Below the pieces are notes generated by a model that saw nothing but the letters and a program-made list of their open reading frames with translations, had not been told where the DNA came from and ran no database searches. The translations under genes were made by a program, and so were the position numbers. Below, piece by piece: positions 54,737-63,272 of a stretch of 64,000 bases of DNA. Numbering within the stretch: the first letter of the stretch is position 1; every line of letters begins with the position of its first letter. The DNA is from Candidatus Obscuribacterales bacterium (lineage in GTDB: Bacteria; Cyanobacteriota; Vampirovibrionia; Obscuribacterales; Obscuribacteraceae), in contig JAKFVU010000003.1 in NCBI GenBank assembly GCA_021732025.1, positions 1 to 64,000 on the forward strand, read 5' to 3'.

Positions 54737-55678
54737 ATGCTTACAGGCTTCAAATGCTCAGCTAACTTGGCAACACAGTTCAACTTTGGCGTCACTAAAA
54801 TCTCTTTTGGACAGGTTTTGACAGCCATCGCCTTAGCCAATCTAGGTTTATTCAACGGTGGATTGAGTCTTGAAGCAAATGCTGCAGCTCCAGCCAAAGC
54901 AGCTAAATCCGCAGTCAAAGCAGCCAAGCCAGCGAAGAAAAGTGGTAAAGAAAATCCAGAAGCTTTTGCCGCGCTAAAAGAAGGCGTGAGACTACTGAGT
55001 GAGCATAAAGGCCAAGAAGCCCAAGCCAAGTTCGACGAAGCAATTAAACTTAGCCCCAACTATGCCCGCGCTTACGCTAACAGAGCAAACCTTCATATGC
55101 TCGCCCGTCACTACAAACAGGCAGAGGCAGATTGCACTAAGGCCATCAGCTTAGACCCTAAACTTTATATGGCCTACCTCAACAGATCATGGGCTGAAAT
55201 TGAATTAGGTCAATTCACAAAAGCCGCTGACGATGCTAGCAAAGCCATTGCCTTGCAGCCCAAATTGACCATGGCTTATGCAAACCGCGCCCGCGCCTTA
55301 AATCAACTTGGCCGCCACAAAGAAGCTGTGGCTGATTGCGAAAAAGCATTACAGTTGCACCCCAAATTTTCACCAGCTTACGTCAACCGCGCCCATGCTT
55401 ATGTCGGCTTGAAAGAGTACGAAAAAGCAGTAGCTGACAGCGACAAGGCCATCGAATTGAACGCCAATTCTGCCCGTGCTTACGCCAACAGAGCCAAAGC
55501 CTATCGCCATCTCGGCAAGCTAGAACAATCTCTAAGCGACAGCAACAAGGCTATTGAGCTTGACAGCAAATTAGGCTCAGCCTACTTCAACCGCGCCGCT
55601 GTCTATAAAGCAATGTCTGGCAAAGACCTCAAAATTGCACAAGACATGGGCTTCAAGAGCGATCTTGAAACCAAATAA
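54737..55678 (+). CDS. Exported TPR-repeat protein
   Basis: 313 residues from ATG 54737 with GGTGGAG upstream. A hydrophobic N-terminal segment (VLTAIALANLGLFNGGLS) ends near LEANA. A short Ala/Lys-rich stretch (AAKSAVKAAKPAKKSGK) precedes about seven TPR units at 75-300 (ARAYANRANLHMLARHYKQA, MAYLNRSWAEIELGQFTKA, PAYVNRAHAYVGLKEYEKA, RAYANRAKAYRHLGKLEQS). The units are highly regular. A terminator follows. Partners unknown. Confidence 0.75.
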   Translation: MLTGFKCSANLATQFNFGVTKISFGQVLTAIALANLGLFNGGLSLEANAAAPAKAAKSAVKAAKPAKKSGKENPEAFAALKEGVRLLSEHKGQEAQAKFDEAIKLSPNYARAYANRANLHMLARHYKQAEADCTKAISLDPKLYMAYLNRSWAEIELGQFTKAADDASKAIALQPKLTMAYANRARALNQLGRHKEAVADCEKALQLHPKFSPAYVNRAHAYVGLKEYEKAVADSDKAIELNANSARAYANRAKAYRHLGKLEQSLSDSNKAIELDSKLGSAYFNRAAVYKAMSGKDLKIAQDMGFKSDLETK

Positions 55679-55699
55679 TCGTCCGATTTAAGTTAATTC

Positions 55700-55727
55700 A
55701 AAAGGCCTCCTTAACTGGGGGCCTTTT
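55700..55727 (+). terminator. Terminator after the TPR gene
   Basis: AAAAGGCC and GGCCTTTT pair around a 12-base interior that adds two more C-G pairs; T-rich sequence follows. Confidence 0.75.
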
Positions 55728-55818
55728 GCTTTCCTCCAAAATCTGAATTCGGTATTAAGACCTGCGGGTTGTCACGTGCAATCGCTAGGATGGTAATACC
55801 GTCAAAAGGGCGACAAAA

Positions 55819-56775
55819 TTGATTCCAATTTCAGATGACAATCCAACCCACTCATACCCGGTTGTGAATCACCTATTGATTGCCGCAAACATTGCAGTTT
55901 TTGCCTGGCAATTTTTCTCCGGCGCCTTCAACAGCGAAACTGTAGTTAGCACCTATTGCTTCGTACCAACTCGTTTCCTCAATCATTTTTCCTTGGCCGA
56001 ATTCGGCACCTTCTTCTCGGCCATGTTTATGCATGCAGGCTTCGCTCATCTCTTTGGCAACATGCTCTACCTATTTATCTTTGGCGACAATGTCGAAGAT
56101 CGGATGGGCAAAGGAAACTATTTACTCTTCTACCTAAGCTGCGGCATTCTCGCGGCTCTTACGCACATCTTGGTTTATCCGACCTCTAGTATTCCTTCTC
56201 TTGGTGCCAGTGGTGCCATAGCAGGAGTATTGGCTGCGTACCTCATTCTCTTTCCTGGCGTTGAAGTACAAACTTGGGTCACTTGGTACTTCAGACCGAA
56301 GCTACCAGCTTGGGTTTTGATTGGTGTCTTCTTCGCTATGAACTGTCTCTACGGACTAATCGGAGAGAACAATGGAGTGGGTTGGTTCGCTCACATCGGT
56401 GGCTTCATTGGTGGCATCTTGCTTTTGAAGTTGGTAATGAGACACGCAGAAGAGCCCGGAAAAAACCTAAACGCCGATATTTCGCAGAGCCCAATGCCAC
56501 TCATGGCGACAGTAGTTATAGCTCTATACGGTATTGGTGTTGTCGGTTGTGCCATTTATCCGCACCTAAACTTTGCTGGCAAACCTCAAGCGGCAAGAGC
56601 ATTACCAACGGCCAATAAGCCGAATAGCAAGCCGATAAACAAACCAAATCTACAGCCCGCGAAAAAAGAACAACCTGTGGCAGCGACTACCAATGCAAAA
56701 ACTCATAAAACAGTTAACCATCCACATAAACTAAAGGCAAAAGCAAAGGGCCCTTCCGAGAAGAGCCCTCACTAA
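55819..56775 (+). CDS. Rhomboid-family intramembrane serine protease
   Basis: 318 residues from TTG 55819 (AAGGG eight bases upstream). The rhomboid core has the expected motifs: HAGFAHLFGNMLYLFIFG near residue 75, catalytic Ser in SLGASGAIAGVLAAYL near 137, and catalytic His in WFAHIGGFIGG near 193. About six membrane helices are present. The C-terminal 70 residues are Lys/Pro/Asn-rich and probably cytoplasmic or disordered. It cleaves membrane proteins within the bilayer; substrates unknown. Confidence 0.9.
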   Translation: MIPISDDNPTHSYPVVNHLLIAANIAVFAWQFFSGAFNSETVVSTYCFVPTRFLNHFSLAEFGTFFSAMFMHAGFAHLFGNMLYLFIFGDNVEDRMGKGNYLLFYLSCGILAALTHILVYPTSSIPSLGASGAIAGVLAAYLILFPGVEVQTWVTWYFRPKLPAWVLIGVFFAMNCLYGLIGENNGVGWFAHIGGFIGGILLLKLVMRHAEEPGKNLNADISQSPMPLMATVVIALYGIGVVGCAIYPHLNFAGKPQAARALPTANKPNSKPINKPNLQPAKKEQPVAATTNAKTHKTVNHPHKLKAKAKGPSEKSPH

Positions 56776-56818
56776 AACCGAAGCTATAGCACTTAAACAA
56801 AAGTACTAAATCTAAAAA

Positions 56819-57211
56819 CTACCACTTATAGGTTTTGATACCATACTGTGGATCGAAGGCAGCAGGAGCTGGAGCAGTGGTGCTGTATAAGCCACCAGTC
56901 TCACTTTCGGCACCGCTACCATATACACCGCCAGATTCACTACTAGCTCCTACTTCAGCCAGTCCGCCAGATTCTGATTCAGCACCGTTGTTATAAACGC
57001 CACCTGATTCAGATTCAGCACCACTGTTGTAGACTCCGCCAGACTCAGATTCGGCGCCGCTGTTGTAAACTCCACCAGATTCGTTGCCACCACCCATAAT
57101 GAATCCACCAGATTCGCTTTCTGCTAAAACTGGAGCGGCACAGTAACCGATTAACGCAACTGCGACAGCAAACCGACCGAGAGTAGCCACAACTGAATTT
57201 TTCTTTGTCAT
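56819..57211 (-). CDS. Small exported protein made of ESGG repeats
   Basis: 130 residues from ATG 57211 (GGAAGGG five bases upstream); the frame opens at 57316. The signal peptide ends PVLAES. The mature part is seven copies of a 12-13-residue unit built on ESGGVYNSGAES, the last one ETGG, followed by an Ala/Pro-rich stretch and QYGIKTYKW. The repeat is acidic, Ser/Gly-rich and low in hydrophobics, like secreted or surface repeat proteins. No family recognised. Confidence 0.65.
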   Translation of the reverse strand: MTKKNSVVATLGRFAVAVALIGYCAAPVLAESESGGFIMGGGNESGGVYNSGAESESGGVYNSGAESESGGVYNNGAESESGGLAEVGASSESGGVYGSGAESETGGLYSTTAPAPAAFDPQYGIKTYKW

Positions 57212-57312
57212 ATTGCCCTTCCGAAGAATCATTACTGTTTCGAGGTGATAGTACATACCAATTATACCTGGTATAGGCGCAGGATTAGAAAGAGAACAAT
57301 TATCGCCAGTTA

Positions 57313-58449
57313 TCAAGCAGGCTTGTTGCTTTTGACAACATTGCCACCCGCCGACTGTGCGTCAGCCAGCGAGAGTTGGCTGGCGGCAAATAAAGTATCA
57401 AAACTATCTCGCCCCTCGGCCATAGCAGCGATGCCAATACTTGCAGTTTGAGGATACCAAAGGTCAGTTTGCTTAGGCAGGGTCTTGCCAAGATTCATCA
57501 GAGCTTCATTAATACGCTTGCGGGTACTGTCAATAATCTTAAATGCCTCATCGGCGGCAACATGGGGCAGACAAACGATAAACTCATCGACTCCCCAGCG
57601 ACCAATAACATCAATCGGTCTGGCACTGGCTTTTATAGATTGAGCTACTGTTTTAATAATGGCATCGCCACTGGCCGAGCCGTATAAATCAGGGGAGCGC
57701 TTGTTCAAATCAAGATCAATCACGGCCACACTGAGTTCATAGCCACAATATTTAGCGCGAGCAACTTCTTTTTCAAAAGTCGTTGCAGCACTGCGTCGAT
57801 TTAGTAAACCGGTAGCACTATCAATTGTTTCTTTTGCTTCTAGGTTTGCCACCAACTGCTCAACTTCGGCCAGCTTAGCCAGATAATCTGCAATAGCAAG
57901 TAAGCTATCGAGTACCTGTTTATTCCACGCACCAAGCTCGCCTTGTTGCAATACCAGCAAACCAGCGCGCCGCTCTCCGGTGGCTTCTGACTGTACTCTC
58001 AGCGGAATCAAAAATGTTTTCTGAGTGCCAAAACCTTCCCATACTCGCACAAAATATTCACGCAAAGGTTCATCAATGTCTTGAGAGTATTCTGCGATAT
58101 TCTCGACCGTTGACAGTTCATCAGAATTAGCAATCAACTGCTCAGCTAATTTTTGTCCTATAGGGCTAGCAAAATGGTGCGCAATAGCACCAACTCCACT
58201 GGCCATGTACTCAAAGACTTCGATGTCAGGCCGATCGGGAGAGGTAACAAAAATAAAACAGCGTGATGATTCAAACACCTTACCGATACGCTCGATAACA
58301 CTCTGAATGTCACCAGCATAATTCCACGATAGATGTTTACTGCTGCGCAGAACACTACAGAGGGCCTTGAGTACGCCATCTGAATTGAATGGTCTAAAGT
58401 CTAACTCCGTTGTCTCTTTCGATTTCAATTTCTCACCTAAGACGTTCAC
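57313..58449 (-). CDS. GAF-like plus GGDEF-like signalling protein with a GVDEF motif
   Basis: 378 residues, cytoplasmic. Residues about 45-195 look like a GAF sensor domain (IERIGKVFESSRCFIFV ... ERRAGLLVLQQGELGAWNKQ). A short helix leads into a GGDEF-type domain (DSATGLLNRRSAATTFEKEV near 215). The signature is RWGVDEFIVCLP: the second Gly is Val. The segment around IDLDLNKRSPDLYG also departs from the usual metal and substrate pattern. It may be a weak or inactive diguanylate cyclase acting as a sensor. No EAL domain. Confidence 0.75.
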   Translation of the reverse strand: MNVLGEKLKSKETTELDFRPFNSDGVLKALCSVLRSSKHLSWNYAGDIQSVIERIGKVFESSRCFIFVTSPDRPDIEVFEYMASGVGAIAHHFASPIGQKLAEQLIANSDELSTVENIAEYSQDIDEPLREYFVRVWEGFGTQKTFLIPLRVQSEATGERRAGLLVLQQGELGAWNKQVLDSLLAIADYLAKLAEVEQLVANLEAKETIDSATGLLNRRSAATTFEKEVARAKYCGYELSVAVIDLDLNKRSPDLYGSASGDAIIKTVAQSIKASARPIDVIGRWGVDEFIVCLPHVAADEAFKIIDSTRKRINEALMNLGKTLPKQTDLWYPQTASIGIAAMAEGRDSFDTLFAASQLSLADAQSAGGNVVKSNKPA

Positions 58450-58491
58450 GAGATGCCAAAATCAGATACCAGACTCTAACAGAGAGCCTTA

Positions 58492-59130
58492 CTAAGAACC
58501 AACGAATGGATTCTCTTTCTTTTCAGTCCAAATATCAGTGTCGGGTCCGTGTCCAGTGACCACTCTTGTGCTGTCATCAAGAGTGAACAAACGACTTTTA
58601 ATTGAGTCAACGATCTGCTCAAATGAACCGCCCCACAAATCAGTGCGGCCGATTGAGCGTTGAAATAGAGTATCTCCAGCAAACAAAACACTATCTTTGT
58701 CTTGCAAGCAAAAACATGTAGAACCAGGTGTATGGCCAGGTGTATGAATAACTGCTGCCTTATGCTTACCAATAGTCACTTCTTCTTCGTGTTCAAGAAA
58801 ATGATCTACTGGAAGCGGGTCTTCGGCTTTGAATCCAAATCTTCCCGCTTGCATAGTGAGATTGTCATAGAGAAACTGATCACCTTTGCTCAAACAAATG
58901 GTGGCACCAGTCTTCTCTTTCATGGCCTTAGAACCAATGATATGGTCGAAGTGCGCGTGAGTATGCAGCAAATATTTGACGGTGAGATTGTGTTTCTTTA
59001 GGGCAGCAAGAATGACGTCGACGTCGCCGCCTGGATCAATAACTGCAGCTTCTCCAGTTTCTTTGCAACCAACTATTGAACAATTGCACTGCAACGGACC
59101 AACAGGAAAACTTTCTAGAATGAGACTCAT
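58492..59130 (-). CDS. MBL-fold metallo-hydrolase (glyoxalase II-like)
   Basis: 212 residues from ATG 59130, whose ATGA overlaps the prs stop by 4 bases. Metal-binding motifs are present: THAHFDHIIG near residue 58, IHTPGHTPGST near 128, FAGDTLFQRSIGRTDL near 150 and a late VVTGHGPDTD. The IGRTDL motif is typical of the hydroxyacylglutathione-hydrolase-like subgroup. Substrate unknown; coupling to prs suggests shared expression rather than a shared pathway. Confidence 0.88.
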   Translation of the reverse strand: MSLILESFPVGPLQCNCSIVGCKETGEAAVIDPGGDVDVILAALKKHNLTVKYLLHTHAHFDHIIGSKAMKEKTGATICLSKGDQFLYDNLTMQAGRFGFKAEDPLPVDHFLEHEEEVTIGKHKAAVIHTPGHTPGSTCFCLQDKDSVLFAGDTLFQRSIGRTDLWGGSFEQIVDSIKSRLFTLDDSTRVVTGHGPDTDIWTEKKENPFVGS

Positions 59131-60110
59131 TCAAACATCTCGCTAACAGATGAATCATCATGAATGCGCCAAATAGCTTCGCCCAGCAGTTCAGCCACTG
59201 AGAGAGCAACAATCTTTTTGGACATGTGGGTCATGTCGTGCGGAATTGAATTAGTGACAATCAATTGCTCGATTGGTGATTCTTCTAAGCGCTCATTGGC
59301 TGGGCCAGAAAGTACAGCATGAGTAGCACAGGCAAATACTCGAGTAGCGCCTTCTTTTATAAGAAGCTCAGCGCCTTTCACCAAAGTACCGGCGGTATCG
59401 ACCATGTCATCAACCATGATGGCTGTTTTGCCTTTGACGTCACCGACCACGCTCATCACTTCCGCAACGTTATGCTTGGTGCGGCGTTTATCGATAATGG
59501 CGATAGGGGCGTCATCTAGCTTTTTGGCGAAGGCACGGGTGCGTGACACACCGCCAACATCAGGTGAAACAAGAACCATATCGCTCAGATTGAGGCCGTG
59601 TACATATTTAAGCAAGACTGGGCTGGCATATAAGTGATCGACCAGAATGTTGAAGAAGCCCATAATCTGCGGTGCGTGCAGGTCAAGGGCAACAACTCTT
59701 TGGGCGCCGGCAGTTGTGAGCAAATCGGCTATAAGCTTAGCGGTAATAGCTTCGCGCCCAGCGGCCTTTCTGTCTTGGCGGCCGTAGCCGTAATAAGGCA
59801 TTACAACGGTGATGCGACCAGCAGAAGCACGCTTCAGGGCATCAATAAGAATGAGCAGCTCCATCAAGTTTTCATTTACGGGAGTGCAAGTCGGCTGAAT
59901 AATGAAGCAATCCATGCCTCTGACGCTTTCTTGCAGCTGCACATAAATCTCACCATCAGAGAAAGGTTTGATTTTAATAGGTGTGAGCGGCAGGCCCAGG
60001 TGATCGGCCACTTCTTTGGCCAGCTCGGGATTGGCGGTCCCCGCGAGTATCTTCAACTCAGGCTTTACGCCGGGTAAAGAGGTCTGTCTGGCAGGCATTT
60101 GAGCAACCAT
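59127..60110 (-). CDS. prs: Ribose-phosphate pyrophosphokinase
   Basis: 327 residues from ATG 60110 (GGGG seven bases upstream; TTG 60122 in frame). It makes PRPP from ribose 5-phosphate and ATP for nucleotide, His and Trp synthesis. Motifs: FSDGEIYVQLQESVRG, the flexible loop PYYGYGRQDRKAAGREAI, VALDLHAPQIMGFF and the PRPP-binding AIMVDDMVDTAGTLVKGA. Full length. First gene of a two-gene unit with the MBL hydrolase. Confidence 0.96.
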   Translation of the reverse strand: MVAQMPARQTSLPGVKPELKILAGTANPELAKEVADHLGLPLTPIKIKPFSDGEIYVQLQESVRGMDCFIIQPTCTPVNENLMELLILIDALKRASAGRITVVMPYYGYGRQDRKAAGREAITAKLIADLLTTAGAQRVVALDLHAPQIMGFFNILVDHLYASPVLLKYVHGLNLSDMVLVSPDVGGVSRTRAFAKKLDDAPIAIIDKRRTKHNVAEVMSVVGDVKGKTAIMVDDMVDTAGTLVKGAELLIKEGATRVFACATHAVLSGPANERLEESPIEQLIVTNSIPHDMTHMSKKIVALSVAELLGEAIWRIHDDSSVSEMFE

Positions 60111-60318
60111 GCTAATCCCCAAGGAGAGTCGATATCAGAATATGTATATGGGCAGTCTAATTATAACGGAACTTCTATTCTGACAACCAAACCGGGCCAA
60201 AGTATTACGCTTTCATGCAAGTGTAAAGCGCCATGCGGCAGCACCAGAGCCAAATAATATGGATAAGTTTATTAACCTGGCGGTTAATCGATATATTTTA
60301 GAGGAGATGTTTACCAAG

Positions 60319-60807
60319 CTAAGTGCCAACGTCCCGGACTCGTGCTTCCCTGAACTTAACCAGCTCAGCCTCAATAAGTGCATGTTTGCCATTAATCTCA
60401 GGATGCCTTGGACAATCCAGTATTAGAGCTCGTACGTATTGATTATCGAACCCTTCAAGATTGTCCCAATCAAAAAAGCTAATAAAAAGCAGTGTGGTTC
60501 GGCTTCCCAGCTCACAAACGGGAAAATCCCAATAGCCGGAATGAATGTCCCTATTCACCATAGCTGGAAGTGGATAGTTATGGGCAACTACCTTTATGCG
60601 CTCCTGCACTTGGCCTAACGAAGTATTAGGAAGTCCTAGTGGATTGCAGACCATCGTCTGAAACATTACAAGCTCTAGTTCGCTAAAGTTTTCGCGCAGA
60701 GCCCAAGATTCATCCCAGCTCTTCCAGCCCTTTTTCGTTCGAAAATAGCGATTGAATAAATCTCTACTTGCTGCTCGAAAATTGTTCATGCAATGATCTA
60801 GGTTCAT
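60319..60807 (-). CDS. Small cytoplasmic protein of unknown function
   Basis: 162 residues from ATG 60807 (GGGAAAG upstream). No signal peptide or membrane segment. The chain is rich in aromatics (NRYFRTKKGWKSWDESWAL, LLFISFFDWDNLEGFDNQY). No family recognised and no operon partner. Confidence 0.5.
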   Translation of the reverse strand: MNLDHCMNNFRAASRDLFNRYFRTKKGWKSWDESWALRENFSELELVMFQTMVCNPLGLPNTSLGQVQERIKVVAHNYPLPAMVNRDIHSGYWDFPVCELGSRTTLLFISFFDWDNLEGFDNQYVRALILDCPRHPEINGKHALIEAELVKFREARVRDVGT

Positions 60808-60888
60808 GGCTTTCCCAGTCGACTATTTTATAGAGGAACACTTCAAGCATAACTATTCCCAAAGTAAGCAACTAGAGCAGGAAATTCA

Positions 60889-61168
60889 TTGATCAGCTCG
60901 AACTTAAAAATTTTCGCCACCATGTGCACTAGCGCTGTCATCGGCGCTTTAGGAGCCGAACTCTGGGCAAACACCAAATATGATGGCGCGCTTGAGGGCT
61001 ATCGAAATGCTGGAAGTACTGAACTTAGAGCGTATGACAAAGTTGTTGTTGCGTACGCAACTTGTGATATCGCGCAAGGCACTAAAATCGAGAGACGTAT
61101 GCCCAAGGAAATTGCGGCGATCAGTAAAAAGAGGTGACTTCGTCTACTACAAAGACTTCTGTCTGTAG
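60889..61168 (+). pseudogene. Decayed SAF-domain gene
   Basis: A frame from TTG 60889 gives an N-terminal membrane segment (FATMCTSAVIGALGAELW) and the first part of a SAF domain (VVVAYATCDIAQGTKIE), then stops at 61137. The second part of the domain (RRSVKRGDFVYYKDF) continues in another frame to 61168. Compared with the intact SAF units next door, about 20 residues between the halves are missing, so one internal deletion that shifted the frame would explain both. A programmed shift is possible but less likely. Confidence 0.55.
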
Positions 61169-61197
61169 CAGAAGGATAGAGAAATCTGTTGGACCCA

Positions 61198-61851
61198 ATG
61201 AATCAAACACACTATACAAAATCAATACAGGCGCCAACCTCAAAGAGTAAGCGTTTTGTTATCGCCGTTCTCATTTCGTCACTGTTTCCAGGTTGCGTAT
61301 ACGCGGAGCAGCCGAAGACCAATCATTTACTGCCAATGTTCCGCTGCACCCAAAATATCTCCGAAGGCTCAACCATAACCTCTGATTATCTTAAGAGGGT
61401 CCTAGTCACAAAAACGGAAAGGCCAGCTGACGCAATATACGATCCCTGGATTGCCATCGGCAGGAAGGCAAATAAGTCCTTAGCAAAGGGACAAGTGGTG
61501 CACTTTAGCGATGCATTTTCTCCAGATATGTTGGAGGCACCAAATAGAGATGCTGTATTAAGAATGCAGGGTGATTTTTTCACAAGGCCAGGAGACATAA
61601 ATCGTAGTATCGAAGCACTAGTCCCAATTCTTCGCGCTGCTCACGACATACCCGCAGGTGCCACCATTTCGGTAGCCGACATCTCTAGTGATCAAATAAA
61701 AGAAATGAATTGTCCAGGCGATGCAGTTGGTGATTCTTGGGTTGTCTTAGGAAGAAAAACTGCTCATACAATTAAAGCTAACGAATATATCTATTACCAC
61801 GAAGTCATTCCCCCTGCAGAATGGCGAAAATGGTTGGAGGGAAAGTATTAA
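61198..61851 (+). CDS. Exported protein with two SAF domains
   Basis: 217 residues from ATG 61198 (TTG 61189 also in frame). The signal peptide ends around LFPGCVYAE and includes a lipobox-like FPGC. Two SAF units follow: LPMFRCTQNISEGSTITSD ... IGRKANKSLAKGQVVHFSD (about 45-100) and ILRAAHDIPAGATISVAD ... LGRKTAHTIKANEYIYYHE (about 145-205). SAF domains occur in CpaB/FlgA-type pilus or flagellar assembly factors and in antifreeze-like proteins. A periplasmic assembly or glycan-binding role is possible. No pilus genes adjoin it. Confidence 0.65.
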   Translation: MNQTHYTKSIQAPTSKSKRFVIAVLISSLFPGCVYAEQPKTNHLLPMFRCTQNISEGSTITSDYLKRVLVTKTERPADAIYDPWIAIGRKANKSLAKGQVVHFSDAFSPDMLEAPNRDAVLRMQGDFFTRPGDINRSIEALVPILRAAHDIPAGATISVADISSDQIKEMNCPGDAVGDSWVVLGRKTAHTIKANEYIYYHEVIPPAEWRKWLEGKY

Positions 61852-61877
61852 GTACAACCGGTTTCATTGTATCCGCA

Positions 61878-63149
61878 CTAAAAGAAGGGCGTCACGCCAT
61901 CTGCTGAAAGATTGAGTGAGCCCAATAACGCACATTTAACATGAAGATACGAAAGACCGCCCTGTAGATAGACAGCAAATGGCGGCCGCAGAGGGCCATC
62001 GGCTGATAGCTCAATTGTTGCACCCTCAACGAAGGTTCCACCAGCCATAACAACTTGGTCCGCGTAGCCTGGCATAGAACTTGGCTCAGGCGATACGTGG
62101 GCGTTGACAGGCGAGAAGCTCTGCAAGGCTCGGCAGAAATTGATAAGGCGCTCGCGATTGCCAAACTCGACTGCTTGAATAATGTCGTAGCGATCGGCAG
62201 CAGGAGCTGGATGCACAATCAGGCCCAACTTCTCAAAGACACTGGCGACGAGCATAGCGCCTTTTACGGCTTGGCTCACTACCGATGGAGCAAGGAACAA
62301 TCCCTGCAGTATGGGTCTGTTTTGATTAAAGGTGATACCTAAATGGCCGCCAATACCCGGTGCGGTCAAACGCAACAGGGCCCCTTCGACCATGTCTTTG
62401 CGGCCAGCGACATAGCCGCCCGTAATTGCCATGCCACCGCCAGGATTTTTAATTAGCGAGCCGGCAATTAAGTCAGCACCAATTGCAGTTGGTTCTTGCT
62501 CTTCAACAAACTCGCCGTAGCAATTGTCGACAAAGGTGGAGGCATTGGCATCAACAGATTTGATAGCGGCAATATATTTTGCAATGTCGCTATTGCTTAG
62601 AGTCTGGCGACTCATAGAATACCCGCGTGATTTCTGAATGTGATAAAGCTTGGCTGGGGCAGCGGCTTTGATCTGCTTGGCCAGCTCATCAACAGATAGT
62701 TTTGGATCTAAAGCCAGCTCTTTGTACTTCACTCCAAGAGCAGTTAGAGAGCCTCGAACAGGCGCTTGCTCGGTGCCACCAGCACCAATTACTTCTTCTA
62801 AAGTGTCGTAAGGTTTGCCAGTTAATACAACAAGTGTATCCCCTGGTTCCAAATTGCCGAAGAGAGCGCAAGCAATAGCATGAGTACCAGATACCATCTG
62901 CACTCTAACTGCGGCCGCTTCTGCTTGCAGAACAGAGGCAAACACTTTATCGATCATTTCGCGGCCGATATCGTCGATACCATATCCGGTGCGCTCGGCA
63001 AAATACTCTTCTGTAACTTGGTGCTCGCGGTAACTATCTAAAACTCTTTTTTGATTGATGAGAGCGATGCGATCCATTCTAGTGAAAGCGTCCTTTAGTT
63101 CGCTTTCTGCTTGCTCAATCAAATTTTCGAATTGCACCGCGGGCCTCAC
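61878..63149 (-). CDS. Methionine gamma-lyase family protein (aluminium-resistance-protein-like PLP enzyme)
   Basis: 423 residues. The sequence matches the PLP-dependent group annotated as methionine gamma-lyase family or aluminium resistance protein: EYFAERTGYGIDDIGREMID at the start, RVQMVSGTHAIACALFGNL, FVDNCYGEFVEEQEP, and the probable PLP-lysine region LIKNPGGGMAITGGYVAGR near residue 235. Cytoplasmic. Substrate not established for most members. Divergent from the comF-like gene. Confidence 0.88.
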   Translation of the reverse strand: MRPAVQFENLIEQAESELKDAFTRMDRIALINQKRVLDSYREHQVTEEYFAERTGYGIDDIGREMIDKVFASVLQAEAAAVRVQMVSGTHAIACALFGNLEPGDTLVVLTGKPYDTLEEVIGAGGTEQAPVRGSLTALGVKYKELALDPKLSVDELAKQIKAAAPAKLYHIQKSRGYSMSRQTLSNSDIAKYIAAIKSVDANASTFVDNCYGEFVEEQEPTAIGADLIAGSLIKNPGGGMAITGGYVAGRKDMVEGALLRLTAPGIGGHLGITFNQNRPILQGLFLAPSVVSQAVKGAMLVASVFEKLGLIVHPAPAADRYDIIQAVEFGNRERLINFCRALQSFSPVNAHVSPEPSSMPGYADQVVMAGGTFVEGATIELSADGPLRPPFAVYLQGGLSYLHVKCALLGSLNLSADGVTPFF

Positions 63150-63272
63150 CTAATTGCATACTAATTACAGCACCCATATTTTAACCTTTAGCACTTTGAA
63201 AAACTGAACTTTAAGAGGCTTTCCAACGTTTGTATAAGAAGCACAGATCAAAAAAATATGAGGAAGATGCGA

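Noticed and set aside
60258..60425. A 55-codon plus-strand frame overlapping the 3' end of the gene at 60319
   Set aside because: Short and mostly antisense to a more plausible gene, with no good ribosome-binding site.
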